A stretch of DNA of 64,000 bases from Parvularculaceae bacterium. Lineage in GTDB: Bacteria; Pseudomonadota; Alphaproteobacteria; Caulobacterales; Parvularculaceae. This document shows positions 28,562-37,778 of this stretch, piece by piece. Under the pieces are notes generated by a model that saw nothing but the letters and a program-made list of their open reading frames with translations, did no database searches and was not told where the DNA came from. Position 1 is the stretch's first letter. Every line of letters starts with the position of its first letter. The stretch covers positions 434,001 through 498,000 of the forward strand of contig JANQSJ010000008.1 in NCBI GenBank assembly GCA_028284065.1. Direction: 5' to 3'. Position numbers and translations under genes: made by a program.

Positions 28562-29430
28562 CTGCGCCGCGCCCCTCCTCGCCTCGCCTCGCCGGCGTTG
28601 TCGGCGCGCCAGTCGGGCATTCCTTGTCGCCGCTCATCCATACCACATGGGCGCGCCGCGCCGGTGTACCGTTCCATTACATCCCCATTGAAGCCGAAGG
28701 CGGCGACGTCGGCTTTAAACGGGTGGTGGAAGGCCTCCGCACCGCCGGCTTTCGGGGGGTCAACGTCACCCTGCCCTTCAAGGAGGCGGCTCTCGCCTTG
28801 GCGGAAGACGCCAGCGCCGCCACCGCCGCGATTGGCGCAGCGAACATGCTGACGTTCACGCAGGATGGCGTCATCGCGGATAATTCCGATGCGGATGGCT
28901 TCGCCGACGGGCTTCGCGAGACCGGCGCGGCGCCATTGCGATCGGCGCTTGTCCTCGGCGCCGGCGGGTCGGCGCGCGCTATCGTCTACGCGCTTCGATC
29001 CCTGATTGGCGTTGAAAACGTCGTCATCGCCAATCGCACGCGCGCGCGGGCGGGCGCCCTTGCGTCATCTTTTGGCGGCGTTCAGGCGATCGACTGGGCG
29101 GACCGCGACGCTTCGGCGGCGGACGCCGACGTCGTCGTCAACACGACGAGCATCGGGATGGCGCGTGATGGGGCGTCTACGGACGCAACGCCGCTTCGCC
29201 TAGATAGAGCGCGCGCAGGAACGCTTGTCTGTGACATCGTCTATGCGCCGCTTGAAACGGCTTTTCTGCGCGAAGCGCGCGCCAGGGGCCTGCCGACCAT
29301 GGACGGCCTTGAAATGCTGATGCGTCAGGCGCTTCCGGGGTTTCGCGCCTGGGCCGGCGGCGAGGGGGTGGTTGATCAGGAGTTGCGCGCATCGTGCGAG
29401 GCGGCGTTGTCGGCGCGGGGCGCCTTATGA
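28558..29430 (+). CDS. aroE: Shikimate dehydrogenase
   Basis: A 290-residue AroE that reduces 3-dehydroshikimate with [14 protein letters not shown] binds shikimate, LPFKEAALA holds the catalytic Lys, NSDADGF the conserved Asp, and [13 protein letters not shown] the NADP loop; NRTRARA suits NADP specificity. The start is TTG 28,558 in a TTGA overlap with maf. The end overlaps the coaE start. Confidence 0.95.
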   Translation: MTAPRPSSPRLAGVVGAPVGHSLSPLIHTTWARRAGVPFHYIPIEAEGGDVGFKRVVEGLRTAGFRGVNVTLPFKEAALALAEDASAATAAIGAANMLTFTQDGVIADNSDADGFADGLRETGAAPLRSALVLGAGGSARAIVYALRSLIGVENVVIANRTRARAGALASSFGGVQAIDWADRDASAADADVVVNTTSIGMARDGASTDATPLRLDRARAGTLVCDIVYAPLETAFLREARARGLPTMDGLEMLMRQALPGFRAWAGGEGVVDQELRASCEAALSARGAL

Positions 29431-30032
29431 AGCGCATCGGCCTTACCGGCTCCATCGGCATGGGCAAGTCGACCGTTGCGAAGATGTTCGCCGAGCTCGG
29501 CGCCGCGGCATGGAGCGCAGACGCAGCGGTACACGAACTATACGCCAAGGGCGGCGCCGCGGTGGACGCGGTCGAGGCGCGATTTCCGGGCGTCGCGCCG
29601 GACGGGTCTGTCGATCGCGCGCGGCTCTCCGCCGAAGTCATCGACAATCCCGCTGCGCTCGCCGACCTTGAAGCGCTCGTCCACCCGCTCGTCGCGCAGC
29701 ATCGATTCTACGCGATGGCGAAGGCTAAAAATGCCGGCGCGCCGGCGATCGTCCTTGACATTCCCCTTCTATTTGAGACGGGCGCCGAGGGCGGATTTGA
29801 CGCGGTCGTCGTCGTATCGGCCCCGGCGGACATACAGCGCGCGCGCGTGCTCGCGCGGCCGGGCATGACGGACGAAAAGTTCGAGGCGATCCTCGCCAAG
29901 CAGACGCCGGACGCGGATAAACGCGCGCGCGCCGATTTCGTGATTGATACAGGCGTAGCCCTCGATGAAACCCGGGCGGCGGTCGCCGACGTCTTTGAGA
30001 AGATTGTCGGCGCGGCGTCGGCTACCGCCTGA
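29427..30032 (+). CDS. coaE: Dephospho-CoA kinase
   Basis: A 201-residue CoaE, the last enzyme of CoA synthesis. ATG 29,427 forms ATGA with the aroE stop and gives [19 protein letters not shown] with the P-loop. [12 protein letters not shown] and [12 protein letters not shown] are typical. The end overlaps convergent selO by 11 bp. In the usual alphaproteobacterial order dnaQ and secB follow here; in this chromosome they are 26 kb further on. Confidence 0.95.
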   Translation: MKRIGLTGSIGMGKSTVAKMFAELGAAAWSADAAVHELYAKGGAAVDAVEARFPGVAPDGSVDRARLSAEVIDNPAALADLEALVHPLVAQHRFYAMAKAKNAGAPAIVLDIPLLFETGAEGGFDAVVVVSAPADIQRARVLARPGMTDEKFEAILAKQTPDADKRARADFVIDTGVALDETRAAVADVFEKIVGAASATA

Positions 30033-31470
30033 TGTCGAGGGCGTCGCCCATAAGGCGCAGGTCATCGACTTTTGCATTGAGGACCGACCAGTCCTCCCGC
30101 TCCGCGATCGCCGCCCATATGTCCTCTACCTCGTCGATCAGCATGTCAGGCGGGCTCGGACGATCGAAATACGGATGATCAAGGCGTTCCGGACGGTCAC
30201 TTTCCGCGCTTGTCAGGATGGCGCGAACGGGCGCGAAGGCCTCGCCGCCATAGGCGTCCGCGATCGGGCTAGTCGCCGCGCGCGCCTCGGACGCCTTGCC
30301 GCCGAACCAGTCGTGGAACGCCTGCTGGAACGGGACTTTCGCCTCCTCCATCCATGAGAGCAGCGTTGCGGCCGCCTCGAACCCTTCGCGATCGCTCGCG
30401 CCTAGCGCCGTCACGCCCAGCCGCCGCGCAAACGCGTCCGCCATGCCCGCCTCGAACGCGCCCTGAAATGATTGCAGCGACTCATTAAGGGCGTCCGCCT
30501 CCGCCACAAGGCTGAGCGCGCCGCCAAGGCGGGAGAGGTTCCAGGCCGCCGCGTCCGGCTGCCGGCCATAGGCGTAAAGCCCCTGATGGTCAAAATACGC
30601 CGCGGTGAAGCTGAAATCCACAGCGGGGAGGAACCGCCATGGTCCGTAGTCAAAGCTTTCGCCGGTGACGTTCATATTATCCGTATTCAGAACGCCATGG
30701 ACAAAGCCGGCGGCCATCCATTGTGAGGCGAGCGACGCCGTCGCCTTGATGGCTTCCCGGAAGAAAGCCGGCGCTTTTTCCGTATCAGGAAGGTTGGCGA
30801 GATCAGGATAGTAACGCGCAATGCAATAGTCGACGAGTTCGGCGATCGCCTCGGCGTTTTCCTCGAACGCCAGCCGCTGAAACGCGCCGAAACGCACATG
30901 GCTGTGGCCGAGCCGGACGAGGACCGCCGAGCGCGTCGGCGATGGCTCATCGCCGCGGATAAGCGCTTCGCCCGTCTCAATGACGCTGAAGGTCTTGGAG
31001 GTATAGACGCCGAGCGCCTCCAGCATCTCGGTCGCCAGGATCTCGCGCACTGCGCCTTTAAGGGTTAGCCGCCCGTCGCCGGCGCGGGAGTATGGCGTCG
31101 TTCCGGAGCCCTTGGTGCCGAGATCGAGGAGCCGCCCGCGATCGTCCTCCACTTGCGCGAACAGGAAGCCGCGGCCATCGCCGATGTCCGGGTTGTACAC
31201 CCGGAACTGGTGCCCGTGATACCGGACCGCCACCGGCCCGGGGATATTGTCCGGCAGGGGGGCGAAACGGGCGAAATGCGCGACCCAGTCATCATCGCTC
31301 AACGCCTCAAGACCGACCGTTTTGGCCGCGCGGTCGTTTCGGTAGCGTAATACGGCCGCCGGGAACGACGCCGGCTCTACCGCGTCATAAAAGGGGGCGC
31401 CGGCGGCGTCGCCGAGCTCCAGGAAATCCGTTCGCGGGCGATAGAAGGAGGCGTCCGCCAGGTCGTTCAT
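30022..31470 (-). CDS. selO: Protein adenylyltransferase SelO (YdiU family)
   Basis: A 482-residue SelO pseudokinase that transfers AMP to Ser/Thr/Tyr of target proteins and responds to oxidative stress. Motifs: [66 protein letters not shown]. No C-terminal selenocysteine is encoded; the protein ends in LDIRR, shorter than the E. coli tail. The start is taken at 31,470 ([10 protein letters not shown]). It is the first gene beyond the conserved origin block. Confidence 0.95.
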   Translation of the reverse strand: MNDLADASFYRPRTDFLELGDAAGAPFYDAVEPASFPAAVLRYRNDRAAKTVGLEALSDDDWVAHFARFAPLPDNIPGPVAVRYHGHQFRVYNPDIGDGRGFLFAQVEDDRGRLLDLGTKGSGTTPYSRAGDGRLTLKGAVREILATEMLEALGVYTSKTFSVIETGEALIRGDEPSPTRSAVLVRLGHSHVRFGAFQRLAFEENAEAIAELVDYCIARYYPDLANLPDTEKAPAFFREAIKATASLASQWMAAGFVHGVLNTDNMNVTGESFDYGPWRFLPAVDFSFTAAYFDHQGLYAYGRQPDAAAWNLSRLGGALSLVAEADALNESLQSFQGAFEAGMADAFARRLGVTALGASDREGFEAAATLLSWMEEAKVPFQQAFHDWFGGKASEARAATSPIADAYGGEAFAPVRAILTSAESDRPERLDHPYFDRPSPPDMLIDEVEDIWAAIAEREDWSVLNAKVDDLRLMGDALDIRR

Positions 31471-31602
31471 GTGGCTTCTCCGATCCACGCGGGCCTTGCG
31501 CGCGTAGCGCCTTCAAAATCTTCTGCCAAGTTGTCGCATGTGGGCGACGGTTGGCTTGCGGAAACCCACATAACTCCGTGTCCAAGGACAAAGGAGACAG
31601 AC

Positions 31603-32325
31603 ATGGCTGACGAAGGTTTCTCCCGCATCGAGGCCGCTCCCGTCGAGCCCTCCGACGCCGACCTCTCGCTCGACGAGCATCGCGCGCCGGAAGGCGCAAA
31701 GGACGCTGTCGCCCTGTGGCTCGTCAAGACGATGCGCTTTGTCGCCGACACTTTTTTCGCCAAGCGGTATGGCCATCGGGCCGTGGTTCTGGAGACGGTC
31801 GCGGGCGTGCCCGGCATGGTCGGCGGCATGCTTCAGCATCTGAAGTCCCTGCGCCTCATCCGCGATGATGACGGCACCATCAAAACGCTTCTGGAAGAGG
31901 CCGAGAACGAGCGGCAGCACCTGATGGCGTTCATGAAGATCGCCCAGCCGAGCTGGATGGAGCGCGCCCTCGTTGTTCTGGTGCAGGGCATGTTCTTCAA
32001 CGCTTACTTTCTCGTCTATCTCTTCGCGCCGCGCACGGCCCACCGCTTTGTCGGCTATCTCGAGGAGGAGGCGGTCGTCTCCTACACCCGCTATCTCGAG
32101 GAGATCGACGCCGGCCGCATCGACAACGTCGCCATTCCGCAGACGGCGATCGACTACTGGCGCCTGCCGGCGGATGCGCGCCTGCGCGAACTCGTCATCG
32201 CCGTGCGCGAGGATGAGGCCGGCCATCGCGACGTCAATCATGCGCTTGCGGACAAAATGGGCGGACCGGTCCCTTCAGGAGAACCGGTCGAGGCGGCCGC
32301 CGAACGGCCGGGCCTGGCGGCTTAG
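31603..32325 (+). CDS. aox: Alternative oxidase (cyanide-insensitive ubiquinol oxidase)
   Basis: A 240-residue member of the AOX di-iron family. ATG 31,603 has a good AAGGAG site. The iron ligands are visible as [29 protein letters not shown] and [12 protein letters not shown], the four-helix-bundle E/ExxH set, and [21 protein letters not shown] matches the membrane-surface helix. AOX passes electrons from ubiquinol to oxygen without proton pumping. Such genes are sporadic in bacteria. No regulator is adjacent; the gene stands alone, divergent from selO. Confidence 0.93.
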   Translation: MADEGFSRIEAAPVEPSDADLSLDEHRAPEGAKDAVALWLVKTMRFVADTFFAKRYGHRAVVLETVAGVPGMVGGMLQHLKSLRLIRDDDGTIKTLLEEAENERQHLMAFMKIAQPSWMERALVVLVQGMFFNAYFLVYLFAPRTAHRFVGYLEEEAVVSYTRYLEEIDAGRIDNVAIPQTAIDYWRLPADARLRELVIAVREDEAGHRDVNHALADKMGGPVPSGEPVEAAAERPGLAA

Positions 32326-32392
32326 GCCAGGATAGGCGCAGTGATCAATTGACTCCTGGCTAGAGATTGTTGCGTTTCAGGCTAGTCACTTT

Positions 32393-32486
32393 CTGTCATC
32401 CCGGCCGACCGAAGGGAGAGCCGGGATCCCTCGTTGTGGTCTGGTGGAGATCCCGGATAACGCCTATGGCGTTTCCGGGATGACAG
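32393..32486. repeat. REP-like inverted repeat
   Basis: CTGTCATCCCGG at the left and CCGGGATGACAG at the right form perfect 12-bp inverted ends, with inner CCGGGATC / GATCCCGG arms. This is the palindromic repeat type common between genes in alphaproteobacteria. It lies downstream of the alternative oxidase. Confidence 0.85.
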
Positions 32487-32527
32487 TTCGGATGAAGATC
32501 CGTGCAGGATGTTAAAGAGTTCCAGCT

Positions 32528-32578
32528 CAAATAGCCGACGCAGCCGCCATGCCGCCAATCATGTTCCGTCTGGAAGCA
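32528..32578 (-). pseudogene. Remnant of a Tat-lipoprotein N-terminus
   Basis: Minus-strand codons read SRRNMIGGMAAASAI then stop, close to SRRNMIGGIAAAPALA at the start of the gene ending at 33,669. A 19-bp stretch (32,553-32,571) is identical to 33,638-33,656. No start codon or body remains. Confidence 0.6.
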
Positions 32579-32953
32579 TTACGCTGCCAACCGCCCGGCC
32601 TCCGCATTTGGTATTTGCGCGGCAGGCAACCCGACAGCCGCCGTCCAACCATTGGCCTTGTCTTTGTCAGCTTCCAAATCCCCGGCGCCTTCGTCCGTTC
32701 CCCGGAAAGAAATGATGGTTTTGTCTTCGCCGCCGATGCTCAAGTCATAGGCCGTCGCGAAGAAACCGGTTTGCTGATAGTCGGTTGGGAGCGCGTCTCG
32801 CCGAAGGATCGCTTCGCCAACCTGTATCGTTTGCTGCGCTCCGCCATCGTCACCGGGAATCGCAAGCGCTCGAACCCCGCCTCCGTCGGGCGCCAAGCGA
32901 TTGTAGGAATCCATTGCAAGAATGGCGGCATATAGGTTTTCAGAAACGCTCAT
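32579..32953 (-). pseudogene. Truncated lipase-like protein (alpha/beta-hydrolase N-terminal part)
   Basis: A 124-residue frame opening SVSENLYAAILAMDSYNR and containing ISFRGTDE, which match the N-terminus of class-3-lipase-like proteins, often with RTX repeats, seen in alphaproteobacteria. The nucleophile GxSxG and the rest of the fold are missing, and the tail after GWTAAVGLP looks unrelated. Probably a decayed gene. It lies directly behind the Tat lipoprotein gene and is followed by the remnant at 32,528. Confidence 0.6.
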
Positions 32954-32955
32954 GT

Positions 32956-33669
32956 TTAGCTCTCGCTCTTAAAGGCGCCATGGCCAACTGTTTGTCCAAA
33001 CGTGGTGCTTCCCGATCGCAAACCGCCGGTCGGGAGGGGATCAATTGTCTGACCGGATCGGAGATCCAGCCAACTCAATCTTTGCTCGATCTTATTCGTG
33101 AGCGGCGTTTCCGGATCGACGATCTCGATAAAGAGGCCTTCAAACCGGGCGTCGGCCCCGTGGGTCTTGGCAAGATCCTCGGGATCCACCTCATAAACGC
33201 TCGTCGGGTCCGCCTCGTCGCGAAACGCGGCAATGCGCGGGAAACTCTGCTCAAGCGTTCTGCCCCCGGATTGAACGGGATAGTCACGGCGTCCATCAAT
33301 TGCCTTGAGCCTGGCGATCGTCGTCTCATTGGCGTCACCCGCAACGGGAACGCCCCAAAGAAGGCCGATCACAACGAGATAGTCGGTTATCAAAAAGAAG
33401 AGCGCATCCGCCTTGCCGCGAAAATCAACGATGGTCGCTTCCACTCTCAGCGTCCGCGCCATCTGAAAGCCCGACAGGCTGGTCGGCGTGTGGCGCGCGA
33501 CCAGCTCATTGACGGCGAAGCCTTCATATACATCGCCTTGCAAGCGCGCCCGCGCTGTCACCTTGAACCGGAGCCTGACAATCTCGTCTTCCGACACGCC
33601 GCACCCTCCGACCGCCAACGCCGGCGCCGCCGCTATCCCGCCAATCATGTTCCGTCGTGAGACAGTCAT
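32956..33669 (-). CDS. Tat-signal lipoprotein of unknown function
   Basis: A 237-residue protein. ATG 33,669 gives MTVSRRNMIGGIAAAPALAVGGC, a twin-Arg type signal with a lipobox-like GGC. The rest shows no domain I recognise; a hydrophobic stretch ALFFLITDYLVVIGLLWGVPVA lies near residue 103 and the C-terminus is polar. Gene order on this strand is this gene, the lipase-like fragment, then a remnant of a second copy of its start, suggesting a duplicated and partly deleted lipoprotein-lipase pair. Confidence 0.6.
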   Translation of the reverse strand: MTVSRRNMIGGIAAAPALAVGGCGVSEDEIVRLRFKVTARARLQGDVYEGFAVNELVARHTPTSLSGFQMARTLRVEATIVDFRGKADALFFLITDYLVVIGLLWGVPVAGDANETTIARLKAIDGRRDYPVQSGGRTLEQSFPRIAAFRDEADPTSVYEVDPEDLAKTHGADARFEGLFIEIVDPETPLTNKIEQRLSWLDLRSGQTIDPLPTGGLRSGSTTFGQTVGHGAFKSES

Positions 33670-33768
33670 GTCGCCTCGCCTCTCCCCTGGCGTCTCGGGC
33701 GCTACCGGTCTGAACCGGCTATCTGATTTCCGCTCGACCCGGCCCGCGCCGCAGTGCAATATCGGCCG

Positions 33769-35046
33769 ATGAGCCAATCCGCCGACATCTCAGATTCCGA
33801 CACGGGCGCCCCATCCAGCGACACCCTGGCGCCGAGCTATGAAGACATCGTGGCTGCGCGGGGGCGGATTGCGGATGGCATTATGCGTCCGCCGCTCCTG
33901 CGCGCGGACAAGCTGTCGGAGATGACTGGCGCGGATCTCTGGCTGAAGCTCGAAAACCTGCATTACACCGGCGCGTTCAAGGAGCGTGGGGCGCTGAACA
34001 AGCTCCTCACCCTGACCGAGGCGGAGCGGGCCGCCGGCGTCGTCGCCGCGTCCGCCGGCAACCACGCCCAAGGCCTCGCCCACCACGCCCGGCGGCTCGG
34101 CATCGACGCGACCATCGTCATGCCCAAAACGACGCCGGAGGTGAAAGTCCGCGCGACGCGGGACCTCGGCGCGAAGGTCGAGCTGATCGGCGCGGTCTAT
34201 GACGAGGCCGCCGAGGCGGCGCACGAGATGTGCGAGGCGCGGGGCGCGACCTTCGTCCACCCGTTCGACGATCCGGCGGTCATCGCCGGCCAGGGCGTCA
34301 TCGGCCTTGAGATGGCGGAGGAGATCGCCGCGGCGGGCCGCGCCTTTGACGCGGTCATCGCGCCGATCGGCGGCGGCGGGCTCATGTCCGGCCTCGCCCT
34401 CGCCTTTTCCGGCGCCGCGCCGGGCGTCAAGACAATCGGCGTTGAGGCGGCGCTCTTCCCGTCCATGAAGAACGCCGTGCATGGCTCGGACCTGCCGGTC
34501 GGCGGCGACACGCTGGCCGAAGGCATCGCCGTCCAGCGCGTCGGCGAGCTGACCTCCGCGATCGTCCGGGAACGGGTGAACGAGATCGTTTCGGTCGACG
34601 AACGAACCCTGGAGCGGGCGCTCAGCCTCCTGATGAACGAACAGAAACTGCTTGTGGAGGGCGCCGGCGCGGCGGGCCTTGCGGCGGTTCTTGACGACCC
34701 AGATCGGTTCGAGGGCCGAACGATCGGCCTCGTCCTTTGCGGCGGCAATATCGACCAGCGGCTGTTGTCGATGATCCTGATGCGCGACCTCGCCCGCTCA
34801 GGCCGGCTTGCGCGCCTGCGCATTCAGCTTCTCGACGCGCCGGGGCAACTCGTCCGCGTGGCGACCATCATCGCGGAGCGTGACGGCAACGTTATCGATG
34901 TGGGCCACCACCGGGTCTATTCCGATCTGCCGGCGAAGATGACCTGCATGGATGTCACCATCGACACCGAGGGCCACGACCATCTGAAGCGAATCATCGG
35001 CGCGCTTGAGGCGGCGGGATACCCGGTCGAAATCGCCGCCTACTGA
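33769..35046 (+). CDS. ilvA: Threonine ammonia-lyase (threonine dehydratase) with ACT domain
   Basis: A 425-residue PLP enzyme converting threonine to 2-oxobutyrate. The PLP lysine is in TGAFKERGA, AGNHAQG binds substrate, and IGGGGLMSG holds the phosphate. The C-terminal ~80 residues form one ACT domain (RLRIQLLDAPGQLVRVATII), typical of the TdcB/IlvA short form. The start is ATG 33,769. No isoleucine-pathway genes are near. Confidence 0.93.
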   Translation: MSQSADISDSDTGAPSSDTLAPSYEDIVAARGRIADGIMRPPLLRADKLSEMTGADLWLKLENLHYTGAFKERGALNKLLTLTEAERAAGVVAASAGNHAQGLAHHARRLGIDATIVMPKTTPEVKVRATRDLGAKVELIGAVYDEAAEAAHEMCEARGATFVHPFDDPAVIAGQGVIGLEMAEEIAAAGRAFDAVIAPIGGGGLMSGLALAFSGAAPGVKTIGVEAALFPSMKNAVHGSDLPVGGDTLAEGIAVQRVGELTSAIVRERVNEIVSVDERTLERALSLLMNEQKLLVEGAGAAGLAAVLDDPDRFEGRTIGLVLCGGNIDQRLLSMILMRDLARSGRLARLRIQLLDAPGQLVRVATIIAERDGNVIDVGHHRVYSDLPAKMTCMDVTIDTEGHDHLKRIIGALEAAGYPVEIAAY

Positions 35047-35150
35047 CCGAATCCGCAACCCATCCGGGCCGGCGCGCCTGGCGAATAACCGCCTCGGTTG
35101 CGGTTAACGTCGCGATGCGGAAAAAAATACCTTACCGGAACATTAACGCC

Positions 35151-35179
35151 TTGACATGGTCCTTAACGATTAGAATAAC
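35151..35179 (+). promoter_or_regulatory. Putative sigma70-type promoter of the VPLPA-CTERM gene
   Basis: TTGACA at 35,151, a 17-bp spacer, then AATAAC at 35,174 (4/6 to TATAAT). TTAACG occurs three times nearby (around 35,104, 35,143 and 35,163), which may be a regulator site. Confidence 0.4.
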
Positions 35180-35281
35180 CCGTTTAAGCGTTTTGCTGGT
35201 CGTTTCGCTGGGCGATATTCCATGCCTGGTCGAGCTTGGCTTGGCGCGAGACAGTCCTTTTTGGAAGTTTGGGGTAAGATT

Positions 35282-36007
35282 ATGATTAAGGTCTCTGGCG
35301 CTATCGCAGGTCTCGCCACCCTGCTGCTGAGCGCTACCAGCGCGAATGCCGCTACGTTTATTTTCAAAGGCGAAGGCGCTACCGATTTTCCGGGCGGCGT
35401 CGCGGGTCCTTCCGCGCCGAACAACAGCGAAAACTGCACGGGCAACGACCTCTGCACGATTGATGCGAGCCTTGGCTTCACCTACTCCGACAACGGGGTC
35501 ACGGTGACGGCGACCGCGTTCTCGAATGGCTCGCCGACGACGCTCATTCAGGACCTCAACCCAAGCAATTCGGGCCTTGGCGCGTTTTCCACGGGCGAAG
35601 ATTTCTCCGACGACCAGATTCAGTTCGACTCCGGCGAGAGCCTCGAGTTTGACTTTGGCACGGCCACTGAATGGACCGTCACGGACGTTGAGTTCAACGC
35701 CGGCGGCGACGTCGATTGCACCAACTTCGCGGCTCGCGGCGAAGGCCCGTGCGGCTCCTTCCGGCTTCAGATTTTCGACATGAATGGCATTGAGACCCTC
35801 AACGCGGTTCGGGACATCACCAATGTCGACCTCCTGCCGCTTCTGGGCACCGGGTCGCGTTTCGTTCTGACCGCGCTGACGCCCGGCGCCGGCTTCACGG
35901 TCGCCGCGTTTAATGTGAGCGAAGTGCCGGTTCCGGCCGCGCTGCCGCTGCTCATTTCGGGCATCGCCGGCCTCGGCTTTGCGTCGCGCCGCCGCAAGTC
36001 GGCCTAA
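35282..36007 (+). CDS. VPLPA-CTERM sorting domain protein
   Basis: A 241-residue secreted protein. ATG 35,282 gives a signal peptide cut after TSANA. The C-terminus has VPVPAALPLLISG, a hydrophobic span and RRRK, the VPLPA-CTERM tripartite signal processed by an exosortase. The middle is Asn/Gly/Asp-rich beta structure with paired cysteines (about residues 52-60 and 148-160). Such proteins are surface- or biofilm-associated. No exosortase is in the window. Monocistronic, with its own promoter and terminator. Confidence 0.85.
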   Translation: MIKVSGAIAGLATLLLSATSANAATFIFKGEGATDFPGGVAGPSAPNNSENCTGNDLCTIDASLGFTYSDNGVTVTATAFSNGSPTTLIQDLNPSNSGLGAFSTGEDFSDDQIQFDSGESLEFDFGTATEWTVTDVEFNAGGDVDCTNFAARGEGPCGSFRLQIFDMNGIETLNAVRDITNVDLLPLLGTGSRFVLTALTPGAGFTVAAFNVSEVPVPAALPLLISGIAGLGFASRRRKSA

Positions 36008-36064
36008 ACTATCTTCGGGATGCGGCGTCGCTCTCGGGCGGCGTCGAGCCTCTGATCTAACGAG

Positions 36065-36091
36065 AAGCCCGCGCTCCGGCGCGGGCTTTTT
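36065..36091 (+). terminator. Intrinsic terminator of the VPLPA-CTERM gene
   Basis: Stem AAGCCCGCGC / GCGCGGGCTT around the loop TCCG, followed by TTT. Confidence 0.85.
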
Positions 36092-36163
36092 CGTGCGCCG
36101 GCGCCCGCAATCCGCGGCGTCAGCCTTCGCTTCAGGATGAGGCGCGACATGAGGCCCGTAATT

Positions 36164-36194
36164 GAAACGTCGTCGTTTCGTTATACTTGTATAA
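36164..36194. promoter_or_regulatory. Two adjacent palindromes upstream of nfeD
   Basis: GAAACG-TCGT-CGTTTC (36,164-36,179) is followed by TTATAC-TT-GTATAA (36,181-36,194), both perfect, ending 25 bp before the nfeD start. The second contains promoter-like TATACT. A bound repressor or activator is likely but unidentified. Confidence 0.45.
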
Positions 36195-36218
36195 GCTGTG
36201 CGTGTGAGGGGCGGCGGA

Positions 36219-37772
36219 ATGACGGCGATGCGAAACCAAGAGCGACCTGGCCGACATGCATTCTGGGTTGGTCTTCTCGCCTTGGGCGCGGCGTTGCTCG
36301 TCGGCGGCGCCTTTGCGCAGACCGTCGGCCAAAATGCGGCGTCGCGAGACGGCGTGATCCTGACGCTTAGCGGGCCCGTCACGCCGGCGAGCGCGCAATA
36401 TCTTGAGCGCGAAATCCGGGCCGCCGACGCGGCCGACGCCGAGCTTGTGGTCATCGAAATCGACACGCCAGGCGGGCTCGTCGACTCCATGAAGACCATC
36501 ATAAAGGCGATCCTAGCCTCCGAAACGCCCGTCGCGACCTACGTCTCGCCGCAAGGCGCGCGCTCGGCGAGCGCCGGGCTCTACATCATGTACGCCTCGC
36601 ATGTCGCCGCGATGGCCCCCTACACCAACACCGGCGCGGCGACGCCGGTGGAGGTCGGCGGCGGAGGCGGCGACGGCGAGAACCCGTTCGAGGGCGAAGA
36701 CCTGTTTCCGACGCAGCCGGCCGAAACCGAGCCCGCCGCTGACGAAGATGAAATGGCATCCGAAACGACGGCTGATGAGGCGGACGCTACCGGCGAAGCG
36801 GCCGAGGGGCCGGCGCCAGCCGAGGAGGCCGCCCGACCGGCCCCCGCGCTTGGCAATGAAGACGCCATGCGGGCGAAGATCATCAATGACTCCGTCGCCT
36901 ACATTCGCGCCCTTGCCGAGGGCCGCGGCCGCAATGCGGACTGGGCCGAGCGGGCGGTGCGCGAAGGCGTATCCGTGACCGCCAATCAGGCGCTGGAGCT
37001 TGGCGTTGTTGAGATTATCGCCGGGGACCTGGAAGATTTGCTCGACCAGCTCGACGGGCGCGTCGTCACGACGATCGCCGGCGAGAAGACCCTCTCGACA
37101 AAGGACCTCAAGCTCACCCGCGCGGAGCCGACCTTCCTTGAGCAGGTGCTGAACTTCATCGCGAATCCGAACGTCGCGGTGATTCTTATGTCCCTCGGCA
37201 CCACCGGCATCATTATCGAGATGTGGAACCCCGGCTCGATCTTCCCGGGCGCGCTTGGCGCGCTGTGCCTCATTCTCGGCTTCTATTCTTTCCAGGTTCT
37301 TCCCTTTAACTGGCTCGGCGTCGCGCTGATGGGCGTCGGCGTCATCCTCATGACTTTGGAGGCGTTTACGCCCACCTTCGGGCTCGCCGGACTGACTGGC
37401 CTTCTCGCGTTCGCTGGCGGACTGTTCGTCATCTTCCCGGCCGGGTTCGAGGTCGCGCCGGCGGTGATCGGGACGATCGTCACCGTGTGCGGCCTTTTCC
37501 TTGGCATGGTCCTCGTGGCGGTCGTCGGCTCGCGCAATCACGGGCCGCTCATCGGCGCGGACGCCATCAAGAAGCGCGAAGGCTATGTGGATGAATGGGA
37601 CGGCTCCGAAGGCTGGGTCATCGTCGAAGGCGAACGGTGGCGCGCGCGGTCCGATAAGCCCTTGCGGCCCGGCGACAAGATCCGCGTCATCGACGTTGAC
37701 GGCCTTGTCCTCGTGGTGCGTCAGGCGAAGGCGGGCGGCCTGCTCGGCGGCCTCGCCCCCAGCGAGGCGTAA
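36219..37772 (+). CDS. nfeD: NfeD family membrane serine protease (long, ClpP-class)
   Basis: A 517-residue protein: signal peptide (cut near AFAQ), a ClpP-like domain with GGLVDSM and the nucleophile region SASAGLYI, a hydrophobic block of about four membrane segments (around residues 310-420), and a C-terminal NfeD OB-fold domain (GEKVRVIDVDGL-type end). NfeD proteases act with stomatin-like proteins; the slipin is two genes downstream. Odd feature: an acidic, Glu/Ala/Pro-rich insert of about 75 residues, roughly 145-225, inside the protease domain. ATG 36,219 has GGCGGA upstream. Confidence 0.9.
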   Translation: MTAMRNQERPGRHAFWVGLLALGAALLVGGAFAQTVGQNAASRDGVILTLSGPVTPASAQYLEREIRAADAADAELVVIEIDTPGGLVDSMKTIIKAILASETPVATYVSPQGARSASAGLYIMYASHVAAMAPYTNTGAATPVEVGGGGGDGENPFEGEDLFPTQPAETEPAADEDEMASETTADEADATGEAAEGPAPAEEAARPAPALGNEDAMRAKIINDSVAYIRALAEGRGRNADWAERAVREGVSVTANQALELGVVEIIAGDLEDLLDQLDGRVVTTIAGEKTLSTKDLKLTRAEPTFLEQVLNFIANPNVAVILMSLGTTGIIIEMWNPGSIFPGALGALCLILGFYSFQVLPFNWLGVALMGVGVILMTLEAFTPTFGLAGLTGLLAFAGGLFVIFPAGFEVAPAVIGTIVTVCGLFLGMVLVAVVGSRNHGPLIGADAIKKREGYVDEWDGSEGWVIVEGERWRARSDKPLRPGDKIRVIDVDGLVLVVRQAKAGGLLGGLAPSEA

Positions 37773-37778
37773 GTCTTT

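Noticed and set aside
35132-36502. 456-codon minus-strand frame covering the VPLPA gene and terminator
   Set aside because: It runs across a strong terminator and a clear signal-peptide gene on the other strand.
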